The notes beneath the pieces are model-generated. The model was not told the origin of the DNA. It worked only from the letters and a program-made list of their open reading frames with translations, and searched no databases. Source: Ophioderma brevispina (Eukaryota; Echinodermata; Ophiuroidea; Amphilepidida; Ophiodermatidae). Taken from it: a stretch of DNA of 64,000 nucleotides. The first letter of the stretch is position 1; each line of letters begins with the position of its first letter. The DNA lies in contig JAMKCH010005375.1 of assembly GCA_023653785.1 (NCBI GenBank), positions 1 to 64,000 on the forward strand, given 5' to 3'. Below are positions 20,654-33,090 of this stretch, piece by piece. A program made the position numbers and the translations under genes.

Positions 20654-22548
20654 GCAAAATAGCATCACCATACCTAATGCAGATGCTAAACACTCCGATT
20701 CCTTTGAAAAAACGTGGTCCCTGATAAGCAAGCTTTACACTTGGGATATCATGCTAACCATTGAAATATTGAGTTGGGCTCTTAAAAGTAAAGGCGTTTC
20801 ATTTTCGGGGGATGTTTTAGTCCTGGTATGTTGAACACTTGAATATCACGAAAAAAAAATATTACTGAAGTTATGGACTCTCCCACTTTGTCTCAATTTC
20901 TGGGACACAAGGCACATAAAACAAAACTGTATATCTATGGGTGCTGCAAAAATGTATTCTATTTTACGGCATGGCAGGGTAAGGTTTATCAAAAGTGCAC
21001 TAAGAAATCTGCTTGTTGTCAGCACATAATGGTAAATATGTTTTAACCCTCGTCTATTCCCAAACCACCCTTCCGTTTTCCCCCTATTAAAATCCCCTTC
21101 AGGTTCCAAATTATTAAGTGCATGTCACATGACATTCACACTCCTTTTCAATGCAAAAACAAACACCCAACAGGATTGTCGTAAAGTAACGGGGATCCCA
21201 AAGTGGTGAATGGGGGGGGGCACTAGTGTAAATAAGAGAAGCACCAACACACACCCTATAGCGAGGCATGATATCACAGAGACACTTGAAATTTCATACC
21301 TTTGTGGGGTGATTTTCTTTCTATTTATTGTTCCAACCCGCCTAGCATTAACTCAGTTTGACGCGATCTAGGTTTAACAATTTGCATGCCATAAACTGTT
21401 ATTTTCCAAGGCAACTCAGTGTAGAATACTGAAAATTACAATTTTCATCACCCATAAAGATAGGAATCTCAATATTTACCGCGTTTCCCCTTCCTTTTTT
21501 CCCAACCTGAATTGGAAAATACTGATTTCCCTAACGTCCATAGAGGAAAATCTGAGACAATCACCGCAAAAATTGAGGTAGCTGTAATTTTATTGTCAGA
21601 CTTGGAGCAATTTCCCACTAACCAAAACAGGGGTCCGCTCCGTATTTTTTTTTTTTGGCACATGTGGTTTGGGCGGTTTAAGGGACTTTAGGACAATACC
21701 CACAACATTTTATTGCCATAATGACGTCCTTGGAAGTCCCCAATACCATCATTCGATTGCGAATATATCATATTTTCATATATCCAGTATTTTCATACTT
21801 GTCTCTGAATCATGACGTTAAAGTGACGTAAAATGTGAATGTTTGTACTTATTTTGAGTACCAAAATTATGAAGAAAAAAAAATCTAACGCTAGGGAAAA
21901 GTCCTCAGTACCAAATTTAAGAATCAAACGTCAGTAGGGAAATTAAATGGGTGGTAACCACTCTCCTTAGGTTGTGCTGTTACTAAATGGCTCAGGTATA
22001 CGAGGTTTAATACTTGTTTTTAAATGTACATGTAACAACAAAATATGGCTGCAGTACTTCATATATTTTAAATCTATTTAGCTTTTTTGTAAGTGCCCAA
22101 AGAAGGGAAGTCCATGGAACCCGACTAATTAAAACTTTACGGTAATGCTGATAATTTTGGTGTGAAAAAAGCGCGTTTAAAAGTCGATAATTACACAAAA
22201 AATCAGAGAAAGAGAGAGAGAGAGAGAGAGGATGGGCGAAGTGGATCCCTTAGTTCTTGTGTTTAGAAAGGCTTGTGAATTTTATATATATGAGCCACTT
22301 TCGTTCGCGTGATTTTTATTTTGTACCTACATCCAATATGAATTGCCAGTGCAACCTATGGACTTTCCTCAGTTTACAATAAAAAAGTGTGTTTCACTAC
22401 ATAATGAAAACTTTTATATTATCTTATGGAACTCATTAACGCTTCATCAATTTACGGATGTCGCACAAAGGAAGACGAGATAGAGCGAAAGAGATATTTC
22501 AACTTGTTATATCCACGCTCCATTATAATATTTATAAATCACCAAGCG
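20654..22548. repeat. Tandem duplication, left unit (about 1.9 kb)
   Basis: It begins GCAAAATAGCATCACCATAC and contains a complete family 1 MITE and the start of the large repeat core. Positions 20,812-22,079 match 22,722-23,989 (offset 1,910) with no difference seen by eye, while the rest of the two units differs by scattered indels and substitutions. Confidence 0.85.
21043..22010 (+). mobile_element. Family 1 TTAA MITE, complete (968 bp)
   Basis: Left TTAACCCTCGTCTATTCC (TTAA 21,043-21,046); right GGCTCAGGTATACGAGGTTTAA (TTAA 22,007-22,010), the latter a one- to two-base variant of the family end. Near the right end it has TGGGTGGTAACCACTC. The 64- and 87-codon minus-strand frames are repeated exactly in the second unit because of the duplication and have no recognisable domain. 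Confidence 0.65.
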
Positions 22549-24450
22549 CAAAATAGCATCACCATACCTAATGCATATTGCAAAAACACTACTCCACTCC
22601 GATTCCTTTGGGGGAAAAACCCCCTGGCCCTGATAAGCACAGCTTTACCCTTGGGATATCATGCTAACCATTGAAATATTGAGTTGGGCTCTTAAAAGTA
22701 AAGGCGTTGCATTTTTGTTGTATGTTTTAGTCCTGGTATGTTGAACACTTGAATATCACGAAAAAAAAATATTACTGAAGTTATGGACTCTCCCACTTTG
22801 TCTCAATTTCTGGGACACAAGGCACATAAAACAAAACTGTATATCTATGGGTGCTGCAAAAATGTATTCTATTTTACGGCATGGCAGGGTAAGGTTTATC
22901 AAAAGTGCACTAAGAAATCTGCTTGTTGTCAGCACATAATGGTAAATATGTTTTAACCCTCGTCTATTCCCAAACCACCCTTCCGTTTTCCCCCTATTAA
23001 AATCCCCTTCAGGTTCCAAATTATTAAGTGCATGTCACATGACATTCACACTCCTTTTCAATGCAAAAACAAACACCCAACAGGATTGTCGTAAAGTAAC
23101 GGGGATCCCAAAGTGGTGAATGGGGGGGGGCACTAGTGTAAATAAGAGAAGCACCAACACACACCCTATAGCGAGGCATGATATCACAGAGACACTTGAA
23201 ATTTCATACCTTTGTGGGGTGATTTTCTTTCTATTTATTGTTCCAACCCGCCTAGCATTAACTCAGTTTGACGCGATCTAGGTTTAACAATTTGCATGCC
23301 ATAAACTGTTATTTTCCAAGGCAACTCAGTGTAGAATACTGAAAATTACAATTTTCATCACCCATAAAGATAGGAATCTCAATATTTACCGCGTTTCCCC
23401 TTCCTTTTTTCCCAACCTGAATTGGAAAATACTGATTTCCCTAACGTCCATAGAGGAAAATCTGAGACAATCACCGCAAAAATTGAGGTAGCTGTAATTT
23501 TATTGTCAGACTTGGAGCAATTTCCCACTAACCAAAACAGGGGTCCGCTCCGTATTTTTTTTTTTTGGCACATGTGGTTTGGGCGGTTTAAGGGACTTTA
23601 GGACAATACCCACAACATTTTATTGCCATAATGACGTCCTTGGAAGTCCCCAATACCATCATTCGATTGCGAATATATCATATTTTCATATATCCAGTAT
23701 TTTCATACTTGTCTCTGAATCATGACGTTAAAGTGACGTAAAATGTGAATGTTTGTACTTATTTTGAGTACCAAAATTATGAAGAAAAAAAAATCTAACG
23801 CTAGGGAAAAGTCCTCAGTACCAAATTTAAGAATCAAACGTCAGTAGGGAAATTAAATGGGTGGTAACCACTCTCCTTAGGTTGTGCTGTTACTAAATGG
23901 CTCAGGTATACGAGGTTTAATACTTGTTTTTAAATGTACATGTAACAACAAAATATGGCTGCAGTACTTCATATATTTTAAATCTATTTTAGCTTACTTA
24001 TGTAAGTGCCCAAAGAAGGGAAGTCCATGGAACCCGACTAATTAAAACTTTAACGTAAGGCTGAATATTTGGTGTGAAAAAAGCGCGTTTAAGTCAGATA
24101 ATACAAAAAAATCAGAGAAAGAGAGAGAGAGAGAGAGAGGAGGGGCGGAAGTGGATCCCTTAGTTACTTGTGTTTAGAAAGGCTTGTGAATTTTTATATA
24201 TATGAGCCACTTTCGTGATTTTTATTTTTTACATACATCCAATATGAATTGCCATTGCAACCTATGACTTTCCTCAGTTTACAATAACAAAATGTGTTTC
24301 ACTACATAATGAAAACGTTATATTATCTTATGGAACTCATTAACGCTTCAATTTACGGATGTCGCACAAAGGAAGACGAGATAGAGCGAAAGAGATATTT
24401 CAACTTGTTATATACAACGCTCCATTTAAGATTTATAAATCACCAAAGCG
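22549..24450. repeat. Tandem duplication, right unit
   Basis: Begins GCAAAATAGCATCACCATAC at 22,549, as does the left unit at 20,654. The junction arose inside the sequence CACCAAGCGCAAAATA. To the right, the sequence CACCAAAGCGCAAAATAAAT at 24,441-24,460 is the uninterrupted form also seen in units B-D. Confidence 0.8.
22953..23920 (+). mobile_element. Family 1 TTAA MITE, complete, duplicated copy
   Basis: Same sequence as 21,043-22,010, shifted by 1,910. It reached this place by segmental duplication, not by its own transposition. Confidence 0.65.
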
Positions 24451-26525
24451 CAAAATAAATTTAATTGAAGAAAAAGGTCAAGTGAACGTAATGAACAGAT
24501 ATGTTTTTTTTTATTTGCATTAAGCCGATAATAACGGGGTAGTTTAATAACCATAACTGAACGCTTATATATTTTTTTATTATTTTCATGGGATTGACGT
24601 CAATATTGTTTTGACAATAAAACAACACATGCTTGCTTAAAGGGGGATGGCCCGATTTAAGTATATGAAGTTTTCATCTTGATTGAATGGCCTTCACCCC
24701 AAAATCCAATCTGTAAAGTTTCGCGCCGATATTTCAATCCGTTTTGGTGTGAGAGCTAAAAACGTGATTTTTTATAAGTCCCATAGAGTACTGTGTAAAA
24801 TTAATATTGGTCGACCAAAATGGGGCAAATTTTCGCTCATAACTACCAAACCAAACATCCTTTAGCCCTAAGATTTCACAGGGTAAATGAGAAAAATATT
24901 AGCTTTCTTCTGATACCAAAATTTTGACCACTTCCGGTAAAATCCGGGGTTCTGGGGACGAGGCTATTAGCGATCGGGCCATGGCCCTTTAATTTGAAAA
25001 ATAAGAAAATGGAATACCTGCTCTAATGAATCAATTACAGTACCAAGACAATTCAACATCCACTGAAAGGAATGGTTTGGATCCCATTTCAACGGCGTTA
25101 ATTTACGGTCAAACAATATCTAATTAGGTATGAAATAATTGATAGTGTGATCTACCTCATATTGGGTTTACAAACGCGACGGTATAATATCTTTGGTTTT
25201 TAGTGATATTGTATATATGACAAGTTTCACATGCAGCACATTCAACACGTTCAAGGTGATCATAATTTGTATTGATTTTTACATTTTTAGCATTAACTGA
25301 AATATCGTTGGCATTTGTTACAACGCCAGGTGTCTAGTATAAAAAAGATGACTTCGCATTTCCAGCGATTACCAATTATTTTAAATAAATAAAGATAATA
25401 CAAAACAGCCAAAGAGGGAAAGTCGTGTTTATTTTCGTCTGCTTATTTGAGAGAGTATCTTTTCATTGAGTCTACCAAATCCCGCGAAATTCGACCCAGT
25501 CAATTCAAGTAGATCATCCGCTTAAGATGCCATTTCCGGTGATGGAAATTCCATTATATATTGTTTATAACTTTGTGCAATGTTCACATGATTATCCCAA
25601 CCAGACTCTGGCAGAGAAATTCTATTTTGAATATAAAACAGACATAATTAACGAAATAACTAGGCAATAAATTTATACTTTCTCATTAAATATATATCAC
25701 ATTCTGCGCGTTGACCTACATTAAATAAAAATCTTTAGGGCGCATTTCTTGATCCACAACCTCGCCCCCGACTTAACTAAACACTGTTAGCTTTAGTAAT
25801 TCACGTGTACCTTATCTTACGTGCAAAAAGCCGCGTCTTTGGGAAATTCGGGACCATGGAAAACAAGCATTTGCTCATAACACAAAACCGCAAGATCGGA
25901 ATCAACTAAAATTTTTGTGGATACGCTTTTCTCAATGATATCTACTGAACCACGAAGAATGTGTCGGAATCACGAAATACACCTTTAATTTATCCCAACA
26001 TGTTATTTACGACTTTATTGCATTTGCACACCAAAAACGTATTGCATCCAGAGGTTTACATTTAATCTGCTTACGAGGTTTGTAAATCTGTATACACCCA
26101 TAAATACATTCATATACATACACACACGAACATACCGTCAGCTGAGAATTACAAGGTTTTTGAAATTTACATTTGTTGAGTGTTAAAATGATATATTATT
26201 TGTCTAGCTTTTCTCAATTAAAATCTGTTAAAAGGGCCCATTTTTGATAAAATTGTTTTGGTGAACGTCCATTATCTCAAAATGACCAAAATGTCAGCTC
26301 ACGATACATCAAGTGAGGCGTATATTATAACCCATTACGGAGTGCAGATATGATCTTGGCCAATGGTGTGCTGTACATATAACCGCTATAGATAAACTTC
26401 TAGGGCATTGCCACCGTTGTGATACCACTTCATGGGAATGATTCAATTGCAGATATCCAAATAATGTTAGGCGAAAGCTAGCCAGCACGTGACGAGCTGA
26501 ATGAAATATTGAGTCCATCTCATAT
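24000..26525 (+). repeat. Large repeat, unit A (partial)
   Basis: Aligns in order with unit B 35,860-38,200: GTAAGTGCCCAAAGAAGG, (GA)n, GAGCCACTTTCGTGAT, GGAACTCATTAACGCTTC, TGACCTACATTAAATAAA, AACCTCGCCC...GACTTAACTAA, and the CAGCACGTGACGA block near the right edge. It carries a family 3 MITE at 24,637-24,992 that the other units lack, and it lacks the SINE present in B and C. No conserved reading frame runs through it. Confidence 0.7.
24637..24992. mobile_element. Family 3 TTAA MITE (356 bp)
   Basis: Left TTAAAGGGGGATGGCCCGAT and right, reverse complemented, TTAAAGGGCCATGGCCCGAT: 18 of 20 match. TTAA lies at 24,637-24,640 and 24,989-24,992. At the same place units B (36,506) and D (52,265) read TTTGCTTAATTTGCAAATA with a single TTAA, the empty site. 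A 60-codon plus-strand frame inside has no recognisable product. Confidence 0.8.
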
Positions 26526-27457
26526 GTTCCCCCAAAAAATAACATCACATTAAGCTTAATTAAATAGAAATGCCGCCGTTGTAGCAGGTGCTGCAGTTTA
26601 TGTCACGAACATAAACCTTAGATCGATGGTATAGTCCGTTGCAACAGGCATTGATTTAATGGGCGGTCTGAGGTCAAAAGGTTGAGAGGGTCAGTCTTGC
26701 TTCCAAATTTTGTGCTGAATCCGAAAATGTCAAGGGCTTAGTTGCGCAAGCCGGTTCCGGGTTTGAGGGTGAAAATTGAATTTTTAAATTAAAAGTCCTG
26801 TTTTTGTTAAATAAAACGCCCCAAAAAAGCCCCCTTTTTTCCTTTTAAAAGGCTATTCTTAAGGCTAGAAGATGATTTTGGTATCCAAATGGAATACATA
26901 TATTAACCTGCTGGGTTCATTGTTAATTCATTAAAGACGTAAGTAACAGAGGGCGAGTATTTATGTGGTGTTATTTTGAGCTATATATCTAAATTTGGGG
27001 GAAAAAGGAGGTCATTTTTTGTTGCATTTTTTTTTGTATAACTTGGGGGTTTTGTACATGTATAATTCAATTAACTTAATTTGAGAGAATTCTTATTTCA
27101 TGATATAATCTGGATGTTCATGTATACCTCGACCATATCTCCTTTTACCAAAAGACCGGTGTGAAAGTAATCATAGTCTGGCAGGTAATCATAGTCCCGG
27201 GTCCATAGACAACAACGCAATAAAGCATAAAATCGAAACTAATTTGGCTGAAGAGTCATCTGAATGCGATTGCGCCCTATTGTGCAAGCCCATTGTCCGT
27301 CAGACTGGAGCCGGAGGACTATAGTCTGCGCTGCACTAAAATAAAACCGGTACTTTGGGGGAGAACATGGAATTCGCACACTAGATATGCAGATGAAAAC
27401 ATACATATGTTAGCTGAATGCACTGTTAATTCGTGATTGGTCCACTTCTTATTCAAT
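26526..27457. other. Intergenic DNA, nothing recognised
   Basis: No frame of note and no shared repeat. Poly-C/T and poly-T tracts occur near 26,830 and 27,025. Confidence 0.5.
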
Positions 27458-28082
27458 TATAGTAGATTCAAATTAAGTGAGACTTCACGCATATTTCGCC
27501 TATCGTACATTGATCTTGGGGTTCATCCCGGCCACGTGGAGACTAATCCTTTGTTGCCACTAAAAACATATGTGTCCTGGTAACAAAATTCCCGTTACAG
27601 AATGAGGCTACTGGAAACTTATGGTCATTCAGTTCTGACAATGGTCTGTTAATGATAAAGGACTTATGCCATGGTTGGCAGAATGTCAAATACGCTTTGG
27701 CTAATGTCTTATACTAAACGTGGCTCCATTTGATGGTCCAAATAAAACTTATTTGTGTATGTGTGTAGTGATTATGAGATGCATTATTTCTCCATGCTGT
27801 GATAATGAATGATATTTTGCAGTGTCAAAGTAGTTATGCTCAAATAGTAGAAATAACTTACTGGTGTTTTCATCTTGTATACTTGAAACATCCAAGTCTA
27901 TCTTAGATGTGAAACAATATATTTCAAGTCAATCATTTATTTACGAGTACACCTTTCACTATAACTATGTATGAGTACTAAAATCTATTTACCTGTGCCA
28001 TTAAATAATTCCTCTTACCCTCTTACGGTGAATGGACAGACCTGAGAAACTTTAATGAGGTCTCACTTTTGAATCTACTATA
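27458..28082. mobile_element. Mariner-like MITE (625 bp, TA target duplication)
   Basis: Left TATAGTAGATTCAAATTAAG followed by TGAGAC; right GTCTCACTTTTGAATCTACTATA read in reverse gives the same with a 3-base deletion. TA is duplicated at both ends. No transposase. It lies exactly at the left end of the family 1 fragment 28,081-28,590 and appears to have inserted into that terminus. Confidence 0.65.
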
Positions 28083-28590
28083 ATCCCTCGTCTTACCAAA
28101 CCTTTTTTGTAACATACTAGCTTACGAAGGCCACCCCGCTCGGAGATTTGTTAAGCACGCAGTGATAGTGGCCGTGGTCCTCCTACTGCTTTCTTGATAC
28201 TAATATAGTACGCAATATACGGCTAATATATGGCGTCACACTGACGTCATCAAGTCCGCGAGTCGCCATAATTGGCATTTTCCTTCCAGCAGAAAATAGG
28301 CGTAAAATTCTCAATTTTTGCGCTACAAAAGTTAGGAATATCGGATTTTCACGCGCGGTGTATCAGCTGCTAATGGATTGCAAATGAGCTAGTTTTACAT
28401 AAACATAAAGTGTTAGAGCCATAATTTGTAATAATTTCCTAATGCAGCCCATAAAAATCTCCTTGGGGGCAACCCTCTTTCCTTGCCAGTATCGCGATTG
28501 ACGGGGCATACCCTAATACGCACCGGGGAAGGTGCTATCCATTCACATTTTTTGTCGCTAAAATGACCGTTTTAGATAGTCATGGCAACA
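28081..28590 (+). mobile_element. Family 1 TTAA MITE, left part only
   Basis: Begins TAATCCCTCGTCTTACC, then CCTTTTTTGTAAC, CTGACGTCATCAAGTCCGCG, GTTAGGAATATCGGATTTTC and a GGGGCATACCCTAAT block, matching 15,721-16,402. The right third with its terminus is missing after CGCTAAAATGACCG. Confidence 0.65.
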
Positions 28591-28639
28591 CTTGACCTAG
28601 GTAATAAAATAAGTTTTTTGCGAGGAATGAATGAAAGTT

Positions 28640-29700
28640 TGGTTAAACGGTGGGACAATTCTATGTCCATTTAGTACCATTTATAAGCTTTGAATCGATT
28701 TTCTAGCAGGAATGTTTCCTGAAATAATGTTTCGTTAGGCATAGTTTTATAACGCGGAACTCGGCTTGTCAATCGCTATACTAACGTTCAGCATGGGCGG
28801 ATGAGCGATTTCAAGTGAGAAGGGCCACTGGCACTTTATGAGGCGATTTCCATAACTTTATCAATCTCGTTTTTCTCATGGCATGGCTCTATGATAAGTC
28901 CGACATGTATCGAGCGAGTATCTCATAAACCTCTTTGAAAAATGGGGAGGGGGGAGGGGGGGGGGGGGGGGGGGGGCTCCAGCTTTATAAAATGGGAGAG
29001 ACCATGGCTGCCTGGCTCCCCCCTGGTTCCGCCGCCGCTGATGTCACAATTTCATGGGTTCCAAGGTACTGGCAATTGTATGAATCGGCTCAAGTGGGTT
29101 GCCTGGAATACTGAAAGTTTGATATATTTGATAGCGGAGAGCTAAGTCTATAGAAAATGACGGCATTGAGCGCATATTTATTGACTCATCTGTTGGCTCT
29201 ATCTGGAATTCATGCCGAAGTACTAGGCAATTGCAGGAATCGCTCTCACTAACAGACGACGTTTGTGGTATGTTGACAAGGCGGTGGGCAATTGCTTAAA
29301 AATATCCATTTTATAGTGACAATTTTGGCTTTCAGCGGATTTCTTAACTGGAATTTATGTTCGTGTTTATTGGCAATCGTATAATCAAGCTCAAGAGAAT
29401 CAAATGAATAAGCTGAAAGTTTGCTATAGTTTTTATAAGGATGTTAATAGCTGTAAAATTGTGCCATTTAGTACCATTTTCGCTTTAACCCACGATATTC
29501 TAGCTGGAATTCCATGCTGAGTCACTGCATTGTATGAATCGCTGAGTATTTCTTATAATAATGGAAGTTTTGTAGCATAGTTTAATAAGCGGTGGACACT
29601 CCCTTAATAAAATGTAATGTTAGCGCCATTTTGTTTCATCAAATATTCCAAAGAGAAATTCTATGACTAAGTATACTTAGTAATAAACAGACCTACATTC
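28640..29700. repeat. Degenerate tandem repeat, period about 150 bp
   Basis: A CTGGAATTCATGC-like phrase followed by GGCAATTGTATGAATCGCTC-like phrases recurs near 29,203, 29,350, 29,500 and 29,648, with weaker copies to the left (about 28,709 and 29,060). CATTTAGTACCATTTT recurs near 28,668 and 29,463. Units are heavily diverged. No gene. Confidence 0.5.
28944..28976. repeat. G-run with rare A interruptions
   Basis: Nearly pure G for 33 bases. It yields a poly-Gly frame that is not a gene. It may form a quadruplex and is a likely sequencing trouble spot. Confidence 0.85.
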
Positions 29701-30552
29701 AAGTAAAACTGAGTATTTCTTAAGAAACTATTATTTGGCATATTTCGGTGGGCCACTTGTAAAAAAAAACAACCACTAACCCAACTGTAGCTATACATTT
29801 TCTATGGGTTTGTATATTTGGCTGCCATTTTGTTTTGTTTTTTTTTAAACAAAAATGAATAATGGAGAAATTACTAATGAAAGGAAACCAATTCCAGGTT
29901 TTTTTTTGTAATTTAAACACCCATTTATTGAGTTGTTATAACACCATTATTTATTGTTACAACACATTTGCGAGCCATTGTTGTACACCATTGGATTTTA
30001 TTTTAATTGGGAAAAATCAAATAATCGGAAATTACTTGCGAATATTAAAAATCAAATTTCAATGAATATTTTTCCAACTTGTACACAAACTTTTTGGAGT
30101 TATACACCATTTATAATATTGTACCCATTTTGGACGGCCATCGTGGATTTTTGGGTAACATCTCAAATGTGTAATAGAGGACTTAAAAAGTAAGCTAACA
30201 AGTTGGTTTTGATAGAGTACAAATTCTCATTTGGCCAAATTTTAACATGTGGCGGCAAATTCCTCTCCTCCTTCCCTCTGTGGCGCCGCCACTGCCTATA
30301 GAGAACGATAGTCCTTCTCCTAAATGTATGCCATATGTCCAATCTATTATCATAAACATAAACTACCACCCACGTAATTTGTAGGTATTTTCATACTATA
30401 TTGGTCATTTCCCCGACCTTTGACAACCCCCCCCCCACCCCTCCCCATGATGCTGGTGCCCGTCGTTACTGTATTGATCAAAACTGTCGGGACGCTTACA
30501 TGACCTACTGTAAAAAATCGTCATTCTCCCACCGACAATTTGGAAACCTGCA
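29701..30552. other. AT-rich intergenic DNA, no gene recognised
   Basis: Overlapping frames of 66-79 codons on both strands between 29,720 and 30,369 show no domain. A phrase GTTATAACACC / GTTACAACACA / GTTGTACACCATT is loosely repeated near 29,935-29,992. Confidence 0.45.
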
Positions 30553-31495
30553 CACTGAAAACACAAACTAGTCATGCAACTAGTCAGAGAGGCTATTCAT
30601 GCAGGACTGACTAACTGACGTTAGTCAACTCCACCTGTCAAGCTAGTCAAGACTGCATTGCTATAGCTTATATATACGTTTTTATAACTAGTTAGGCATG
30701 TATGACTAACGTGTAATTAGGTGCATGACTAGTTTGTTCATCTATGGATTGACTAACTGTTCCAATTGGCCTAATACCAGCCTTTCTCGGGGCCAACTAT
30801 TCCAATCAAATCAGTATCTCTTCAGTTGTTTTTCAATGTGTTAAAGAAGTTTATTATATTATTTCTAATCTTATTATTATTCTTTTATTATTATTATTAA
30901 TATTATTATTATTTTATTATATTAGTATATTAGTATAGTTTTGTTCATTATTTTATCATTATCAACATTATTATTCTTCTTATATTATTCATCATTCAGT
31001 ATAGATATCCTGGATTGTTCATGATTTAAAAACACCGTTTGATTCGCACTAAAGGATAAATTGTTCTTCTAAGTCCCACTTCATATGTATCAGACCAATT
31101 CCCACCCGTCTTCCAGCCTTTTTATTCATAACAGCTTGACCTAGTTTCCACACCAGGCTATCAAACTTGCATGACTATCTTTGAATCGCATGACTAACGT
31201 TATGTTATTCAAAATGTGCCCATCTGGGACTACCTTAACGTTAGTCCATAACTAGTCCATGCACTAGCCACGTTAGTCATGCATTGTATGACAACCTCTC
31301 CAAGCTAGTCAAGCTAGTTAGTCAAGCGTGCATGACTATTGTTGATGTTAGCATTCAAGTTAGTCCTGCATGTAGGACTGTAATTCTAGGCTATATGTTA
31401 GTCATGCATGTTTGACTAGCTTTACGTTAGTCAAAACGGACACCATCTGGACTAACTTAAAAGTTAGTCATGCCGACCAATTTAGGTTTTCAGTG
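30553..31495. mobile_element. CACTA-like non-autonomous element with GACTAACGTTAGTC arrays (943 bp)
   Basis: Ends CACTGAAAACACAAA (30,553) and, reversed, CACTGAAAACCTAAA (31,495) with a 2-base CA duplication outside both ends. The first 190 and last 330 bases hold many copies, in both orientations, of CTAGTCATGCA and GACTAACGTTAGTC variants. The centre is an ATT-rich tract. CACT(A/G) termini plus dense subterminal repeats are hallmarks of the EnSpm/CACTA superfamily; the class is inferred. No transposase. Confidence 0.6.
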
Positions 31496-32329
31496 CAATA
31501 CTTTGGACCGGTGGGGATGGGGTTGGAATTGAAGAAATTTTTTTAAATTGTTTTAATTCCAAACCACAGGAGACAGCATTTCAAAACTCCAAAACTAAAC
31601 CCATATAGGCCTAGTAAAAGAACCCAAATAATAACAAGTGTCGCGAGAGTTTTGGTCCAGGAGAGTAAGATCCGCAACATTTAACAATGTATGTTTAAAT
31701 CTTGAACCTTTGTACTGACATAACCAGACACAGTCGAACAGTTACATGGTGGAGCCATTTTGAGGACACAAACTTTCTCTCAAATTGCACTTGATCGTTT
31801 TGTAGACAACCTACCGAGAACGTTTTCGAAGGTTATTGGACAACAGCACGAAAGAAACCGAAAAACCTTGTTTTGAACTTGCCTGCTATCCTAATCGTTT
31901 CCTTTAGGAAAACATGCTATGAATTTTTGGTCGTTAATAAATCATTATCTTATTTCACATAAAGACGGGCGTATTCGGCATTATTCACTTTCATTCACTC
32001 AGTTGATCTTATACATTGGTAAAGCATTCCAAATATGCAAAAAAAAAAGGGTTCGAAAATTGAGGGCGCTTCTCTCTGGAGATGTCCTCTAAGTTTGAAC
32101 GGGTCGACACAATTCTTGTTTTCCCTTCTCGAATTTCTGTTCAAAATCGGACTCGCTGAAAATTTCAATTTCGTATTTCAGTGTTCATCACATAATATAA
32201 GTGCAAAAATATCTATGGTTTGTAGTGTTCGAATATTCACTAAATATCCCAAAATAAGTTATATTTTTAATGTCCATAATTATTACAAAACTTTATACAT
32301 TACAATGCTCTTTAAACGCTAGAAGTGAC
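31496..32329. other. Intergenic DNA with a dispersed repeat at 31,985-32,130
   Basis: AAAGCATTCCAAATATGCAA followed by GGTTCGAAAATTGAGGGCGC at 32,022-32,070 is the counterpart of the inverted copy at 3,930-4,085. A 95-codon plus-strand frame (32,035-32,322) has no recognised domain and is open partly across that repeat. Confidence 0.45.
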
Positions 32330-33090
32330 TTAACCCCCGTCTTCCGGAGCCATTTTTTGTACAAAACTCCCGAGGGGGTGGCTACCCCCCGTGATTTCAT
32401 TACGGAACATTCGATTCCTATAAATGTGTACCACACAGTATCTTGAATTGTTCTTTCTTTTCTTCCCATTTGTATCAAAATGGATACCAACGTTTTTTTT
32501 CCATATGACGTCACTATGGCGTCACTATGTTTAGGGAAAGTAGGAAATACTGAATATAGGATAGAAAGTTAATATTTCGCAATTTTAGCGACTCAGAAAA
32601 ATTATTATAGCACTAAAGCTCTCACTATATAAAACTAGTCATTGCCACCAAGTGAGAAGCCAAAAGACCCGCATAGAAATCGAATCTTCCTAAATTTCTT
32701 TTCTGGCGAAAAATTGAATATTCCCGTAGGTGTGGTCAATGGAAATTACAATTTTGCTAACGTGCGAAACTTATGACGTCAGGCGACGTAACCCCGCTAG
32801 GCATGTTGGTACTCATTTTTGGTATCAATGGAAGAAGATGATCATAGCTATCCTTTGGTACGCAAATGCAATTGTCGTGTACTTATCTCCCGGGGGTTCC
32901 CCTATCCATCACTTTGGATCACCCTTATCTTACCCATAACCCCGGGGGATTTTTGTTTTTTATGAAAAGAGCGTGAAAATTGACAATTTGACAATTACAT
33001 TATATAATTTTGCGCCAAAAAAAGGGGTTTTAGCAACCTGAAGGGAGCGGTTGCCCCCCCCCACCCCCCCCTTCGGGCGACGAGGGTTAC
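32330..33090 (+). mobile_element. Family 1 TTAA MITE, near complete (761 bp)
   Basis: Left TTAACCCCCGTCTTCCGGAG (TTAA 32,330-32,333); right GGCGACGAGGGTTAC, in which the final TTAA has changed to TTAC. The interior parallels 2,246-3,078 throughout: ATATGACGTCACTATGGCGT near 32,501, GAAATACTGAATATAGGAT, TTATGACGTCAGGCGACGT near 32,771, GGCATGTTGGTACTCATTTT. Frames inside it are by-products. Confidence 0.7.

Noticed and set aside
20846..23573. Identical 87- and 64-codon minus-strand frames present twice
   Set aside because: Identity comes from the segmental duplication, and they lie in or overlap a non-coding MITE.
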